This document shows, piece by piece, positions 34,866 through 47,573 of a DNA stretch of 64,000 nt. This DNA is from Taudactylus pleione (Eukaryota > Chordata > Amphibia > Anura > Myobatrachidae), in contig JAUIMM010000200.1 of the NCBI GenBank assembly GCA_031769625.1, positions 49,808,001 to 49,872,000 on the forward strand, written 5' to 3'. Within the stretch, counting starts at the first letter, position 1. The number at the start of each line of letters is the position of its first letter. Under the pieces are notes generated by a model. The model saw only the letters and a program-made list of their open reading frames with translations. It had not been told where the DNA came from and made no database searches. Both the position numbers and the translations under genes were made by a program.

Positions 34866-35108
34866 CAGAGCCGTAACTAGACTTATTGGTGCCCCATTCC
34901 AGAAAGAGCATTGGCAACCCCCCCATTTTTAGATAGTGTACCTGAAAAAGGGTCATAGCCTCATGGTAAATGGTCATGGAAGAGAGGAGATGCTGGGGAT
35001 AAAAGAAGAGGAAGCTACAAGTGAGAATGATAATAAACAGGAAAACTGACAGGCCCAAACAGCACCCCCTGCCATGGCACTGGTCACACTACCCTAGTTA
35101 CGGCCCTG
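34866..35108. mobile_element. hAT MITE (243 bp)
   Basis: Inverted ends CAGAGCCGTAACTAG and CTAGTTACGGCCCTG. The flanks GGTGTTGG and GGTGTCGA match at 6 of 8 bases. It is inserted within the preceding repeat, which resumes with GTCGATATTCCGGCGCTGG. Confidence 0.8.
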
Positions 35109-35116
35109 GGTGTCGA

Positions 35117-35748
35117 TATTCCGGCGCTGGCAATCTAAGCACCTGAATCTCGACAGCCAGGATATAAACTACATCCCCTAAGAACAATGACAGTCAAAAT
35201 AATCCTGATACACTCTACAATTAACGTGGAGTATAAGTGAAGTTCTTAGTACATGTAGCCTTTGTAATCTGCCCAAAAGATGCCAGGAAGTGTTGATTTT
35301 TACAAAATCATCCCTTGATAAATTTACATGAAAGCCTCTTAATATAGTTAAATTATTACTTGCTACCCTTTTCTGCCACGATATGACAAGCTTGTAAATT
35401 GGTAGTAGGTATTTTCTACAGTATTAGTAACACATGATCTTTACAAAGTTAGATCATGGTTCTTGTTAGCTACTAACTAATAATAGATACAAAGAAAGTG
35501 TTTATTATTCTTTCTATGAAAGAAGCACTGTTTAATTCTCAGGTTTTAAACATGCCATTGTATAATTAATCTTAAAAATGCAGTGGAATGTTTAGTTTAT
35601 CCTTCCCAGCCTGGCTACACAATGTTATTTCCTAATAAGAACAAAGTTATGTATAATAGTTTCAAAATATTAAAATTGTGCTGCTGGATGGAGAACAGCA
35701 GAGAATAATGATACAAAATAAACACACAGTTGTTGTCAGCATTTATGC
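35117..35748. other. No feature recognised
   Basis: After a short tail of the interrupted repeat the sequence is AT-rich and featureless. Confidence 0.5.
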
Positions 35749-35751
35749 TTA

Positions 35752-36060
35752 AGGCCCCTACACACGGAACAATATAGCTTACGATCTGACGCATTGGAAC
35801 GATAAAACACCTATATCATTCTGTGTGTATGCACGATATCGTCCAATTCCGCACTCCCGTGGGGTCGTCCTTCGCTTCGCCTGATCTTTCTGCTTGTTCG
35901 GCGAATCGTCTGACGATCCCATGCAGCACTATGGGGGGCCGGCATATCAGGCGGTCAGGCACCAGATCGCCCCGTCCGTGTGCTGGGACCGCCCAAAATG
36001 TCGCCCCCTCGGATCGTCCTTCGCATCTGTGTGTACACATCGTACCGTGTGTACCCACCT
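35752..36060. mobile_element. MITE with CTACACACGG ends, TTA duplication
   Basis: The left end AGGCCCCTACACACGG pairs with the right end CCGTGTGTACCCACCT. TTA flanks both sides (35749-35751, 36061-36063). Inner stems centre on CGATATCG-like and GATCGTC/GACGATC sequences. Confidence 0.75.
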
Positions 36061-36467
36061 TTAGATTTCTGCAAGGAGATTTTTTTTTTCCTAGAGGGGG
36101 AGCTGGATTTTATTTTGCAGGTCCTATCAAATTTAGCCCCTTGCTAAATAGGCTGTCACATTATGTCACAGTGACCACACACTGCAGGTTTTCATATTGA
36201 TGGGGCAAACTTCTTTTGTTTTAAATATATACGTATATACTGTATGTATATTTATCATCATGGATCTTATGTCAGTGGTTTGAGCTCCCTCAATAGATTT
36301 GGCTTCTGACAGGAGTATCTGTAGCTGCTTCCATCTATCCAGGGCTTCATCATCTTTTCATTTTTGTTCCTTACTTTTAGGCGCATTTCTACATGCACTG
36401 CGCCTAATTTCAGACAAAACTCTAATCACGCAAAAGTCCCACGTGTAATAAATACAGTCCTGACACA

Positions 36468-36902
36468 GGGCCGATTTCAGAGATGTACGTTCATCCAATG
36501 GTTATGGGTCTGCGTCTGTGCATGGGCAGAACGGGTCCTGTGATTATGCTCGCTGACCCCCCAAGCCTGATTGACATGCTGCAGCGTTTGGGGAGTGCAG
36601 CGGGAGTGTGATTGGTCACTGTTCCCAGAAACTGGGGCATGTCGCCCCCGTTTTCCGTTGGCGGATTCAGATTCCTGGCCTCTGAAGGGACCAGCACCCG
36701 ATCAGGCTGCGGGAAGCTTCAACTCTCGCAGCCTCACCAAAGGAACAATCATTGCGACCATCAGTTACGTTGGTTGCAATGGTGATCGCAAATGCAGCAA
36801 GGAGGTGTCTGATACCGCGTTCTGCATGTGCAGCAAGATGGACAGAATTGCACAGCTGCTTGTGTGCGGCTCTGCAATTCCGTCCATCTCTGAATCAGGC
36901 CC
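36468..36902. mobile_element. Multi-hairpin Harbinger MITE, decayed relative
   Basis: Ends GGGCCGATTTCAGAGATG and CATCTCTGAATCAGGCCC. Stems are weaker than in the other copies but recognisable: CCCCAAGCC/GGGGA near 36560-36600, GCTGCGGGA/TCTCGCAGC (36705-36733), TTGCGACCAT/ATGGTGATCGCAA (36752-36793) and GACAGAATTGCA/TGCAATTCCGTC (36840-36886). Confidence 0.7.
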
Positions 36903-37361
36903 ATAGTCTCATAATTAATTTAAAGCAAATTAACAGATATCATTTAGTTTATAGCAGTAGGAAGTTGGACTATTGCTGTGATTTTATACTTTTGCACAGT
37001 GCACATCTTCAGATTGTTCTGCTCCTCTGCACATAATAAACAGTTTGTAGAGGCCTCTCCTTAGGGCAGAGAGTAGACGTGCACTATGATGTCTGCAGGA
37101 TAGAACATCAGACTAGGTTCTCCAACTCGGTCCTCAAGAACCCACACAGGTCACATTTTGCAGGTCACACAGCAGGTGCACAGGTGTGATCATTACTCAC
37201 TGATACATTTTAAAAGATGTACAGGTGGAGCTAATAATTTCACTTGTGATTCTGTGAGGAGAAATGGAAAACATGCACTGTTTGGTGTCCTGAGGACCGA
37301 GTTTGAGAACCTGTGGACTAGCGTAAACCCAAAACACTTTATGCTTCACTTCATGAATAAT

Positions 37362-37960
37362 GGCCCTAATTCAGAGCCGCTCGTTAGCGGCAGTACGCTC
37401 GTTCCGAGCGATGTTTGCACATCTGCGCATGCGTACGCTTTTTAGTACGCATGCGCGAACCAGTCAGTGCGGCCGAAAATCGTTTGTACGCTATATAGCG
37501 AGTGCCTGCTATTTTGAGTGACAGAATGAGGCGTATGTGGGTGGTAACAGGGGAAGGTGCTTGAAAATGGGGAGTGGAGATCCGAACGCAGGCATGCTTA
37601 AAGGTCAAAACGGGCGTTTTATGGGTGTGTATATTTAAAACAGCAGCGTCATTGATCACGTCACTGGGTTATTTTAGAGCCAGAACTGCTCGCAAATTTG
37701 TGGTAGCAAACACCAACCACAAGAATAGCGAGCAGTTCATACCCTTGTCGATGTACTCGATTAATCTAATAAATAGCGGACATGACGTAGGATGCGAGCG
37801 GCCAGGGGGCGTTTTTAACAAATAAACGAGCGTATGTTTTGCTCGTTCGTTCAGACTTAGAGGTGTGAACAGACTGCAATGTGCGTACGGATCATTTGAA
37901 TAGCCACCCCTTGTTTTTAAACGAACGACCGCAAATAGCGAACGGCTCTGAATGAGGGCC
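37362..37960. mobile_element. Harbinger-type MITE, long family, copy 4
   Basis: Ends GGCCCTAATTCAGAG and CTCTGAATGAGGGCC, the variant used by element A, with the body of copies 1-3. It links the GGGCCTGATTC and GGCCCTCATTC end types within one family. Confidence 0.85.
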
Positions 37961-39655
37961 TATGTCTTTATTTTTTTACCTGAAAGCAGAATCTGCAAGT
38001 GAGTAAATGGGAACCCAGTCAGCTCACCCAAGAAATACCTCAGTGATTCTTCTGGAGAAATCAAATTAGAATTTCGGAAAGGCCCCCTGTAATCTTAGAC
38101 TGGCACAATGCGTTTATTTTAATCATTACCCTTATTTTCCCCTAGACTAAAGAGGATATATTGTCTGTTAGTGTTCTGGCTGGCACAAAACTACCAACAC
38201 TTGTTACGTCACTAGAATGAGTCTTCATGAAGCCTTCACCTAGAGTAACCCAAATTCCAGAAGGCAATGGGGCTGATACAGAGTGAAGCAAATGCCTATT
38301 TGTGGCATGCATCCTGCATTATTTGCAATGCATGTGCCCTGGAAATAAGTGTACCCAACTATGGGTGATGTAGAGTCCTACGCTTCTTACTGGCATCTCC
38401 ACTTGACATTGATTTTGAATTCTTATTTTATTTTTAAGTTTTACTATTTTTGTTTTCATTTCTTGTTGTTTTAAGTCTATATGTAATTTTATAATTTAAT
38501 TGCTATTTTTAATATTATTACACTGTGAAGTTTTTAGTGTATGTATGCTATATTAAGTTTAGAAACTACAAACTAAATAATGATTTACTCTAGCTAATGC
38601 GCATCTGGTGTAAGCGAATAAAGGGCCAGGGAGGAGAGCTTTGAACTACTAGCCTTGTAGAACTCTCCTGTTATACAGCTTTCTTGCTGAGGTTAAGTAT
38701 GTAAGTGTCCACATGTATGGAACAAACCTTTTAAATATGTTATTGAAAACCGCCATGGTTAAATTAAGAAAGAAACAAAGAACGTGAGGGCATATCAGCA
38801 TTATAGATATACAAAATGATACCTCTGAGACTCAGATAAGAGTAGAATGGTCATATTGGCAGTAAAGAATCTGTAGGATACACTGTTATGTATCGAGAGT
38901 CACTGTACTGCTTGACCTCTAGCAGGGGGTCTGTTTACCCAGTCTGCGGTCTAAAGAGAAGTGTGTTCTGCTCCATGCACATTTGGTTTCGCAATTTGAA
39001 TCCTGCATATTTTAGATAATATACATAATGCTCTGCATGACGATGCTACTTGTTACTTATGGGTCTATTTATTATAGGGAGAAGAGATCAAAATTCATCA
39101 AAAATGTGTGTTTTCACTGAAGCTAGGGCTTCTCTCAATTTAAAAAAGCCCTATAGCTGGTGGTAGCTTTAACTGGCTATTGCCTGATAGAGCCCTTGCT
39201 TTCTGCACCCTGCGATAGTTTCTCCATGCAAAGCTTAAGGAATTTATTGCAAAGTATTTAGAAGCCTAGTTAAAAAGATTGTGGTATAACCTGTATTGCC
39301 ACAATCCTCTTATCACATTTTCAGATATAAATGAAACGTCAAAATACAAGAAAAATGCTTTATTGTTAAAGTAAACTTAAAAAAAAAGAAAGAAAGAAAT
39401 AATAATATATTAAAATCATATTTTTTAACATTTTTTTTTTATTATTCTAAATTTTATTGAATCAGTCACTGAATGCCCGAGCCTGGATCACCTTCAATTC
39501 TGGTTGGCAGTGATAAAATGGGACTTAATGCTTCACAAGCTAGTCTGGATAATGTATGAGCAGTTATCATGCCTCCATAGTGATACCAAAAATTGAGCAG
39601 TGATTAGGAGTTTTTTACATTTTCTTTACATATGGTATGCCCCTCATGAGAATTG
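37961..39655. other. No feature recognised
   Basis: About 1.7 kb of AT-rich DNA without convincing ORFs, element ends or arrays. It may be the original locus. Confidence 0.5.
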
Positions 39656-39953
39656 GCATATCACACAAAAAAAATCTGTGTATTGTAAATATATCACTAG
39701 AATAATCTGTGTATTGTAAATATATCACTAAAATGGTTTCAGAATTGACTGGTCATTAGAATGCACCTGTATTGTATACAATTAATTAGACTGCTCGACG
39801 TATTGTACAGATACTACTAGAATGGTCTCTGTATTGATTTATTTATTTATACTGATCACTAGACTGCAATCTGTACTGTATGTAGGTCACTAAAATGCTG
39901 TCTATATTTTACATAGGTCACTAGAACATCTTATAAGGTGTCACTAGGATTAT
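39656..39953. repeat. Diverged minisatellite, left part (split by element B)
   Basis: Units of about 45 bp around GTAGGTCACTAGAATGCT and CTGTATTGTA recur here. They resume at 49490-49640 after element B, so the transposon landed inside the array. Confidence 0.65.
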
Positions 39954-40777
39954 GGGCCTCATTCAGAGTCGGTCGTTGCGGCCGCACGGTCGTACGCATA
40001 CGATGTTTTTCGTTCTGCGCCGATCAAAAATACTGTCGGTCGTAGGGCTTCTGACACGGAAGTGGATTGCTAAAGTTGATAGACAGGAAAGACCGTTTGT
40101 GGGAGTATACGGGGGTGGTGGTCTGGAAACTGAGGCGTTCTTCAGCGTTTCCAGGCGTTTTAGGGGATTGCATAAATTACCTGCTTCATACGACCAAGAA
40201 TTGCGGATGCATGAAAACATCACTCTACGAACAGGCTGATCGTCCAGGCTAAGGTAGGCAAGAAGTGTCCGTAAGCCACAACAGTACAATCGTTAATCTG
40301 ATGTTACCTGCGAGGTTTCGATTTGGAACCACACAAACCAAGCAGCTAAGATTGCTGCATTGTAACTATTAACACTGCTAATTACCTTGTAACTCATTTC
40401 ACTTGCGTGTGCATTAGGAAATTCGTAAAACAAATGTTTATTTGTGCTTTTTAAACAGTTTTTGGATAAAACAGTTTTTAAAACATCTAGCATTGTGTTT
40501 TGCGTAGCAGCCTTTTCAGATACCACACTTTATAAACCTTGTATACATTGATATAGTTAAAGATAGACATTTTTGGTATGAATTTTTTTTATATTGTTTG
40601 AATTTGCCTTTCATCACAATGTAAATAATAATTGTTTAGGCAACATTTGTATATAATTAAAATAATGTTAAAAAAAATAAAAAAATTAAATAAATAAAAA
40701 AGAGCTTGAGACATTGGTGACAAGAAATATGGGGACTGGACAACAGGTGAGGGTGGAGATATCCAGGGCTACTTGCG

Positions 40778-42037
40778 TCATTTGGGCCAGCTTGGAGGAA
40801 GAGGTAAGCTACGGACAGCTGACTGGCGTGTAACACGCCGACTGGCCTGGCCAGAGGTAGATGGGATTGCCTCTGGCCTAGGCATAGGGCTCTCCATACT
40901 TGCGGGGGTGGCTGTTGGGCTGCCAGAGGTGGTGGTCCTGGGAGGAAGGGAGTCTTGCTCCATCATGGCAGGTGGGTTGGCCTGCTCCTGGGTATTGGCC
41001 AAACAATCTAGGGCCCCAGCAATGGTCTCCAGGGCCACCGCCACCCTCACCAGAGTGGTCTCCATCCTCAGAAGAACACATGTGTTATCCTGAGTTTGGG
41101 AGACCAACCTGGTGAGGAGAGGCACTGCTCGGTCTGATGGTTGCCCTGGAGTAGACTCCACAGGGTCCCCAGATGGAGTACTTGGATCCTCCCCTGCAGA
41201 GTCTCCATCTGTGCTGGACCCAGACCTGACCTCAGGAGCAGGCACTACCTCCTCTGACTCTGGAATATAACAAAAAAAAAATATTTGTTTTTCCCCCCCC
41301 CAAAAAACAGAGACGTTTCAGCTTTATACTTTTTGTCTAACAAAATTAAATTACCTTCTTGCACATGTGGAGCGTTGAAGTCGGCCATGTCAGTGTCCAT
41401 AGTGGACACGCCGACTATCTCCTCTTCCGTCACACATCCCTGAGCCAACGTCTCCAACCTTGTCAAGGCCAGCTCCTCAGGGATGGGACCACCACCTGTC
41501 CCCGCAGCATGGTCCACCGTACTCCGTAGCTTCCTCTTCAGTTGGTACTTGAAATCCGTCCAGCTGTCAATGTTATTTGGGAAATTTAAAGGGTTAGTTT
41601 TTTTAAATAAGATCAAGCTTTGGACTTCAGTACACTCACAATATAATTTTCTTACCATTTTTTTACGACTTTCTGTGTTCTGTAGGTTGTCCCCACACCA
41701 TTAACAGCCCTGGATATCTCCTCCCAAATCCTGTCTTTGGCTCCAGCACCCATATTTCTGGGTGCATTGACTAGGTTCTCCATTGTCATGGTCACCAATG
41801 TCTCAAGCTCGATCCGTGAAAATGGAGGGTTTCTTGGCCTTGGCCTTGGCCTGCTTGGGCCCGCCTCCTCCTCCTCTACTGGTGGACTTTGATTCTCAGC
41901 ACCTACAACAATTTTTAAAATAGTAAAACATTTTTTTTTTTAAGGGAAATATGACCAGTTCTTGTGTTGTGTAAAAAATGTGATTTGCACTTACCTGGCT
42001 CTGTTGGCCTCTGCTCACCATGCTCCTCGGTTTACAT
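40778..42037 (-). pseudogene. Harbinger Myb/SANT-like protein 1 of element B
   Basis: Exons on minus: 42037-41995, 41902-41656, 41563-41355, 41259-40778, all GT-AG. The in-frame ATG at 42037 is followed at once by TAA, and the frame then runs on (EEHGEQRPTEP). The Myb domain reads FSRIELETLVTMTMENLV, then DRIWEEISRAVN and WTDFKYQLKRKL. The acidic middle (STMDTDMADFNAPHV) parallels STMDTD-like NMDTDMPDFAAPHV in element A. The helix VLLRMETTLVRVAVALE parallels the C-terminal helix of element A. Apart from codon 2 no break was found, so loss may be recent, or translation may start elsewhere. Confidence 0.8.
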
Positions 42038-42091
42038 TCTGCTAACCTGTGAGAGAGCCTGAAGAATACTGCTTGTGCAGACTTTTTTATA

Positions 42092-42573
42092 GATGTGATC
42101 GCATCCCTGGATTGGTGACCCGTGCATCCTTATTTCCCTAACTACAAATGCACACCTTTCCTGCATTCCGTAATCACTGCGTAGGTTGTGCTAGATGTGA
42201 GCGCATCCCTGGATTGGTTACCCGTGCATCCTTATTTCCCTAACTACAAATGCACACCTTTCCTGCATTCCGTAATCACTGCGTGGGTAGTGCTAGATGT
42301 GAGCGCATCCCTGGATTGGTTACCCGTGCATCCTTATTTCCCTAACTACAAATGCACACCTTTCCTGCATTCCATAATCACTGCGTGGGTTGTGCTAGAT
42401 GTGAGCGCATCCCTGGATTGGTTACCCGTGCATCCTTATTTCCCTAACTACAAATGCACACCTTTCCTGCATTCCGTAATCACTGCGTGGGTTGTGCTAG
42501 ATGTGAGCGCATCCCTGGATTGGTTACCCGTGCATCCTTATTTCCCTAACTACAAATGCACACCTTTCCTGCA
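42092..42573. repeat. About 102-bp minisatellite, 5 units
   Basis: Units starting GATGTGAGCGCATCCCTGGA are nearly identical. They lie just upstream of the Myb-1 start, between the divergent genes. The 147-codon ORF across them is an artefact of the period being a multiple of three. Confidence 0.92.
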
Positions 42574-42689
42574 TGTTTCAATAATTGGGGTTTGGTTTCT
42601 TTATTTAAGGCAAAGCCAAATGTTCCCTTAATTGTGGGTTGTAGTTGGAGTGTTTGGTGGTGCAGGAGGTGTTTGCTAATTATTAAATA

Positions 42690-43010
42690 GTTTGAAGTTG
42701 ATTGAGAGGTGCTTGTGTGTGTAGTTTGAGAGGTGTTTGTTTGAATTTGATTGAGAGGTGCTTGTGTGTGTAGTTTGAGAGGTGTTTGTTTGAATTTGAT
42801 TGAGAGGTGCTTGTGTGTGTAGTTTGAGAGGTGTTTGTTTGAATTTGATTGAGAGGTGCTTGTGTGTGTAGTTTGAGAGGTGTTTGTTTGAATTTGATTG
42901 AGAGGTGCTTGTGTGTGTAGTTTGAGAGGTGTTTGTTTGAACTTGATTGAGAGGTGCTTGTTTGTGTAGTTTGAGAGGTGTTTGTTTGAAGTTGATTGAG
43001 AGGTGCTTGT
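42690..43010. repeat. About 51-bp minisatellite, 6 units
   Basis: Units TTGATTGAGAGGTGCTTGTG / AGTTTGAGAGGTGTTTGTTT, highly similar. A T/G-rich decaying array (GTTCCTTTTTTTGGTGGTTC) follows to about 43440. Confidence 0.9.
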
Positions 43011-43603
43011 GTGTTTTTTTTTTTTGTTTTGTTTGGTTTTAATTTATTTTGGTTGTGGGTTTTTATTTTTTATTTTTTTATTTTTTGGTGTGTTTTTTTT
43101 AAATGTTTTTTTTGTGTGTTCCTTTCTTTTTGGGTTGGTTTTTTATTGGTGTTCCTTTCTTTTTGGTGGTTCTCTTTTGTGTTCCTTTTTTTGGGTGTTT
43201 GTTGTTTGTGTTCCTTTTTTGGGGGGGTTTGTTGTTTGTGTCCCTTTTTTTTGGTGTTTGTTGTTTGTGTACCTTTTTTTGGTGGTTCTTTTTTGTGTTC
43301 CTTTTTTTGGTGGTTCTTTTTTGTGTTTCTTTTTTTGCGTGGTTCTTTTTTGTGTTCCTTTTTTTTGGAGGTTCTTTTTTGTGTTTTTTTTTTAATTTAT
43401 TTTGTCGTGTTGGTTTTTGAGTTCCTTTTTTTTAATTTTGTGTGTTTTGTTTTTGGTGTAGTTTTTGTGTTGCCAAATTTGATTGTTTTGGACTTTGAAA
43501 AACCCCATTAGTTTTTGGGCTTGATCCGGTGACTTGTTTGGTTTGGTTGGCCGGGCTTTTGTCTTCTTCCTAAATTCAACGTTATTTGAAGAATCAAGTA
43601 ATG

Positions 43604-43952
43604 GTGCATACACACGGTCAGATTTTTCCTTCAGATATGAACGATAACGATTTAAAAATCGTTCAGTCGTTCATATCTGAAGGAAAATCTGACATATCTG
43701 ACATACCTGAACGATGGACGATCAACGATGCGCGTTCCCGTTTGTCAGATAACGATATCTGACATCTGATGTGTTTTGCAGTCAGACTTGGATGATTCCA
43801 TTCATTTTAATGCAGTCAAAAATCGTTCAATCGTTCAAATCGTTCAAATCGTTCAAAACTTTGGTAAGATTGTTCAAATCGTTCAATCGTTCAATCGTTC
43901 ATCTGACAAATCTGACAAGTCTGACAAATCTGACCGTGTGTATGCTCCATAA
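43604..43952. mobile_element. Hairpin MITE with GCATACACACGGTCAG ends (copy 1)
   Basis: Ends GCATACACACGGTCAG and CTGACCGTGTGTATGC. Inside is a long stem CCTTCAGATATGAACG / CGTTCATATCTGAAGG and a run of ATCGTTCA repeats (43815-43900). The ends resemble the TACACACGG termini at 35752. Confidence 0.75.
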
Positions 43953-44843
43953 GTGTGCCAGCCTACTGCATTTTTTTTTTTTTGTGATCAACAATCCTAA
44001 AATTCGTTCATTTTTAAAAAAATTGTATTTTTTTTTCCAAATATTTCTTAAAGGTGTTTAACACTCCATTTTGGAATTGAATCAGGTAAGTGTCTATTTA
44101 TTCAAACCTACACTTATTTTTTTTTTTTAGATTTTTTAAAATCAAATTTTTTGGGAATATTGTTTATTGATCTATTTTTAAATTGTAATTTTGTACATTT
44201 AACAACAATTCATATTTGCGAGTTTAAAAATTAAGCATGGTTTTAACACTAAAAGTATTAAGATTGGTTTGACCTCAAAAAATGTTTTTATTTTTTCCCT
44301 CTCATTTTAAAATCTTACAACAAATACACATGTAGTGATTACCGAAGATGGCACTGCCCGACCCTGTAAGAATATGCACCATTATTATAAAGCTAAGTAT
44401 TTTTGCACAAAATATCAAAATACACTCTGGAGAACCAATTAAAAATATAAATTTAACTTTACAGAGCGATGTTGGACAGCTAATAGTCCCTTTTTTTTGG
44501 TGTTTGTTGTTTGTGTACCTTTTTTTGGTGGTTCTTTTTTGTGTTCCTTTTTTTGGTGGTTCTTTTTTGTGTTCCTTTTTTTGCATGGTTCTTTTTTGTG
44601 TTCCTTTTTTTGGAGGTTCTTTTTTGTGTTTTTTTTTAATTTATTTTGTCGTGTTGGTTTTTGAGTTCCTTTTTTTAATTTTGTGTGTTTTGTTTTTGGT
44701 GTAGTTTTTGTGTTGCCAAATTTGATTGTTTTGGACTTTGAAAAACCCCATTAGTTTTTGGGCTTGATCCGGTGACTTGTTTGGTTTGGTTGGCCGGGCT
44801 TTTGTCTTCTTCCTAAATTCAACGTTATTTGAAGAATCAAGTA

Positions 44844-45188
44844 ATGGTGCATACACACGGTCAGATTTTTCCTTCAGATATGAACGATAACGATTTAAAA
44901 ATCGTTCAGTCGTTCATATCTGAAGGAAAATCTGACATATCTGACATACCTGAACGATGGACGATCAACGATGCGCGTTCCCGTTTGTCAGATAACGATA
45001 TCTGACATCTGATGTGTTTTGCAGTCAGACTTGGATGATTCCATTCATTTTAATGCAGTCAAAAATCGTTCAATCGTTCAAATCGTTCAAATCGTTCAAA
45101 ACTTTGGTAAGATCGTTCAAATCGTTCAATCATTCATCTGACAAATCTGACAAGTCTGACAAATCTGACCGTGTGTATGCTCCATAAG
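44844..45188. mobile_element. Hairpin MITE with GCATACACACGGTCAG ends (copy 2)
   Basis: Second copy of the 43604 element, carried along in the 1,237-bp duplication. It has slightly fewer ATCGTTCA units. Confidence 0.75.
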
Positions 45189-45728
45189 TGTGCCAGCCTA
45201 CTGCATTTTTTTTTTTTTGTGATCAACAATCCTAAAATTCGTTCATTTTTAAAAAAATTTTATTTTTTTTTTCCAAATATTTCTTAAAGGTGTTTAACAC
45301 TCCATTTTGGAATTGAATCAGGTAAGTGTCTATTTATTCAAACCTACACTTATTTTTTTTTTTTTAGATTTTTTAAAATCAAATTTTTTGGGAATATTGT
45401 TTATTGATCTATTTTTAAATTGTAATTTTGTACATTTAACAACAATTCATATTTGCGAGTTTAAAAATTAAGCATGGTTTTAACACTAAAAGTATTAAGA
45501 TTGGTTTGACCTCAAAAAATGTTTTTATTTTTTCCCTCTCATTTTAAAATCTTACAACAAATACACATGTAGTGATTACCGAAGATGGCACTGCCCAACC
45601 CTGTAAGAATATGCACCATTGTTATAAAGCTAAGTATTTTTGCACAAAATATCAAAATACACTCTGGAGAACCAATTAAAAATATAAATTTAACTTTACA
45701 GAGCGATGTTGGACAGCTAATAGTGGCC

Positions 45729-46870
45729 ATGTTGACCCCCACCAACCTTCCTAAGCCTCATCCTGGGCGTAGGCATAGGAGGCATGCAAGGGCCAAGATA
45801 TATAGAACATGTGTCACCCTTTTTGGAATGCTTGATGATGTGGTTGTAACCACTTATCGCCTGCCTCCAAATATTATCCTAGACACTCTTTCAATAATAA
45901 AGAATGATCTAGAAAGTCAGATTAACATTCCTACAGCAATCTCACCACTTACACAGTTGTTGGCGGTGTTACATTTCTGCACCTCAGGGTCCTTCCAAAC
46001 CACTGTGGGGCTGGTGGGTGGCCTCTCCCAGCCCTCATTTTCACGGATCCTGAGGCGTGTGCTAGATGCATTTTTTCAATCATCTAGCACATTTTATTAG
46101 TATGCCTTTGGATATGGAAGCCCTTGATGTGGTAAAGCAGAAGTTTTTTAAATTGCAGGCTTCCCACACGTCATAGGGGTAGTGGATGGCACTCACATAG
46201 CACTTCAGCCCTCTGCATGCAGGGAACAAATATATAGGAACCGCAAACATTACCATTCCCTAAATGTAATGGTGCTATGTTATGCCTCCCTCCAGATCCT
46301 CTCCCTGAATGCCAAATTCCCAGGCTGCAGCCATGATGCGTATGTGATCCAGCATTCAGGGATTTGGCCCAAATTAAGCACACTGCAAGCTGGTGATGTG
46401 TGGATTCTTGGTAAGTAAAAAAACAGTATGCCTTTCTAGTAATAGTGTAAACAGGTTCTCATGGTAAATGTATGTATCTTTTAGTATCCCATTTCCATCA
46501 GGTGACAGTGGATATCCTTGCACGCCCTGGCTGCTGACTCCTTATTTGACTCCCACACCAGGGCCACAAACTCACTATAATGCCGCGTTTACTGCCACCA
46601 GGCAGGTGATGGAGCACTGTATCAGCCTTTTAAAGGGCCGGTTCTGGTGTCTCCATCACTCTGGTGGTGCACTCATGTACTCGCCGGATATGGTTTCTCG
46701 CATTGTGGTCCTGTGTGGGATTTTACACAACATAGCAATAAGGAGTCGAGTACCCATGCAGCCAGAGGAGGCCTTGCCAGAGGAGGGCCCCCCGGAGGAC
46801 GGTGTTGTGATGCTGTCGGGGGGGCCAGACATGATTATGTCGTTTCACGTTTTTTTAGGTATGCATATTT
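45729..46870 (+). pseudogene. PIF/Harbinger DDE transposase of element B
   Basis: Begins MLTPTNLPKPHPGRRHRRH in the same TGGCCATG context as element A. Exon 1 ends at 46410 (WILG) and exon 2 starts at 46502 after CCATCAG. The first frame is lost at about 46068-46085 and shifts again near 46150. The catalytic neighbourhoods survive in pieces: GVVDGTHIALQ, CSHDAYVIQHS and TRQVMEHCISLLKGRF. The ending resembles element A: a G-run at about 46820 separates the reading frame from the expected tail (RHDYVVSRFF). AATAAA is at about 47252. It cannot make a full transposase. Confidence 0.88.
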
Positions 46871-47573
46871 ACATTTTTTGGAAAAGAAAAATCAATTTTG
46901 CAAAATGTATTTTAATGTGTCCCTTTTTCTTTTGTTTTCTTTTCCTACCAACAAAATCACAACACATTCCAAAACCTTCCAAAAAAATGGAACCCATTGG
47001 CAATACTCTGTATGTTTTTGGACAAATAACACATTTTGCACGGATATCCCACAACATGTTTAGTTAATTGGCCTTTTGTTTTAGTAATTGATATGTTTTC
47101 AAATCCAAAATCTGTTTGTTTTTTAATATAGTTGTTTATGTTTGACTAAGCCAGATGTTTAATTTGCCCAAACCATGAGGAAATTTGTTATGTGTGAATC
47201 TGTTATGAATTTTTTGTTACCATTAAGAGCCTGTTGGCAACATGTTTGTTATGTAATAAATGTTTGAAATGATTTAAAAATGTTGTTGTTTGTTTGGTTT
47301 TAAAAATTGTAAGCCATTTTGAGGTGTATAATGTATGCCAACCCATATTTGAAAAATAAACAACATTACTGCAAATTTGCTTAAGGTTTACTAATACATG
47401 TTTTAAGTTCTTACATTATGGGAAGGTACCCACCTTTGTGCCTAAATTTTTGGACATGCAGAATTACACCCTTTAATGTGTGGCAAAAAAGAGGACAAAT
47501 GTTGGAAATAACAAAACTTTATTTATCTAATTTTTTAATGTCATAAAAATGTAAAAAACACAAAATAAAAAAA

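Larger units (their letters stand above)
43250..45723. repeat. Tandem segmental duplication, 2 x 1,237 bp
   Basis: The segment from CCCTTTTTTTTGGTG to GACAGCTAATAG is present twice, 43250-44486 and 44487-45723, with few differences. It covers the T/G-rich array, a hairpin MITE and the 5' UTR/splice acceptor region ahead of the transposase ATG. Only the second copy continues into TGGCCATG. Confidence 0.9.

Noticed and set aside
42188..42631. 147-codon ORF with perfect 34-residue repeats
   Set aside because: It follows a non-coding minisatellite whose period is a multiple of three, has no counterpart in element A and lies in a promoter region.
43003..43511. 171- and 130-codon Phe/Leu/Val-rich ORFs resembling membrane proteins
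   Set aside because: They translate a T/G-rich low-complexity array; the same tract recurs in the duplication with changed frames.
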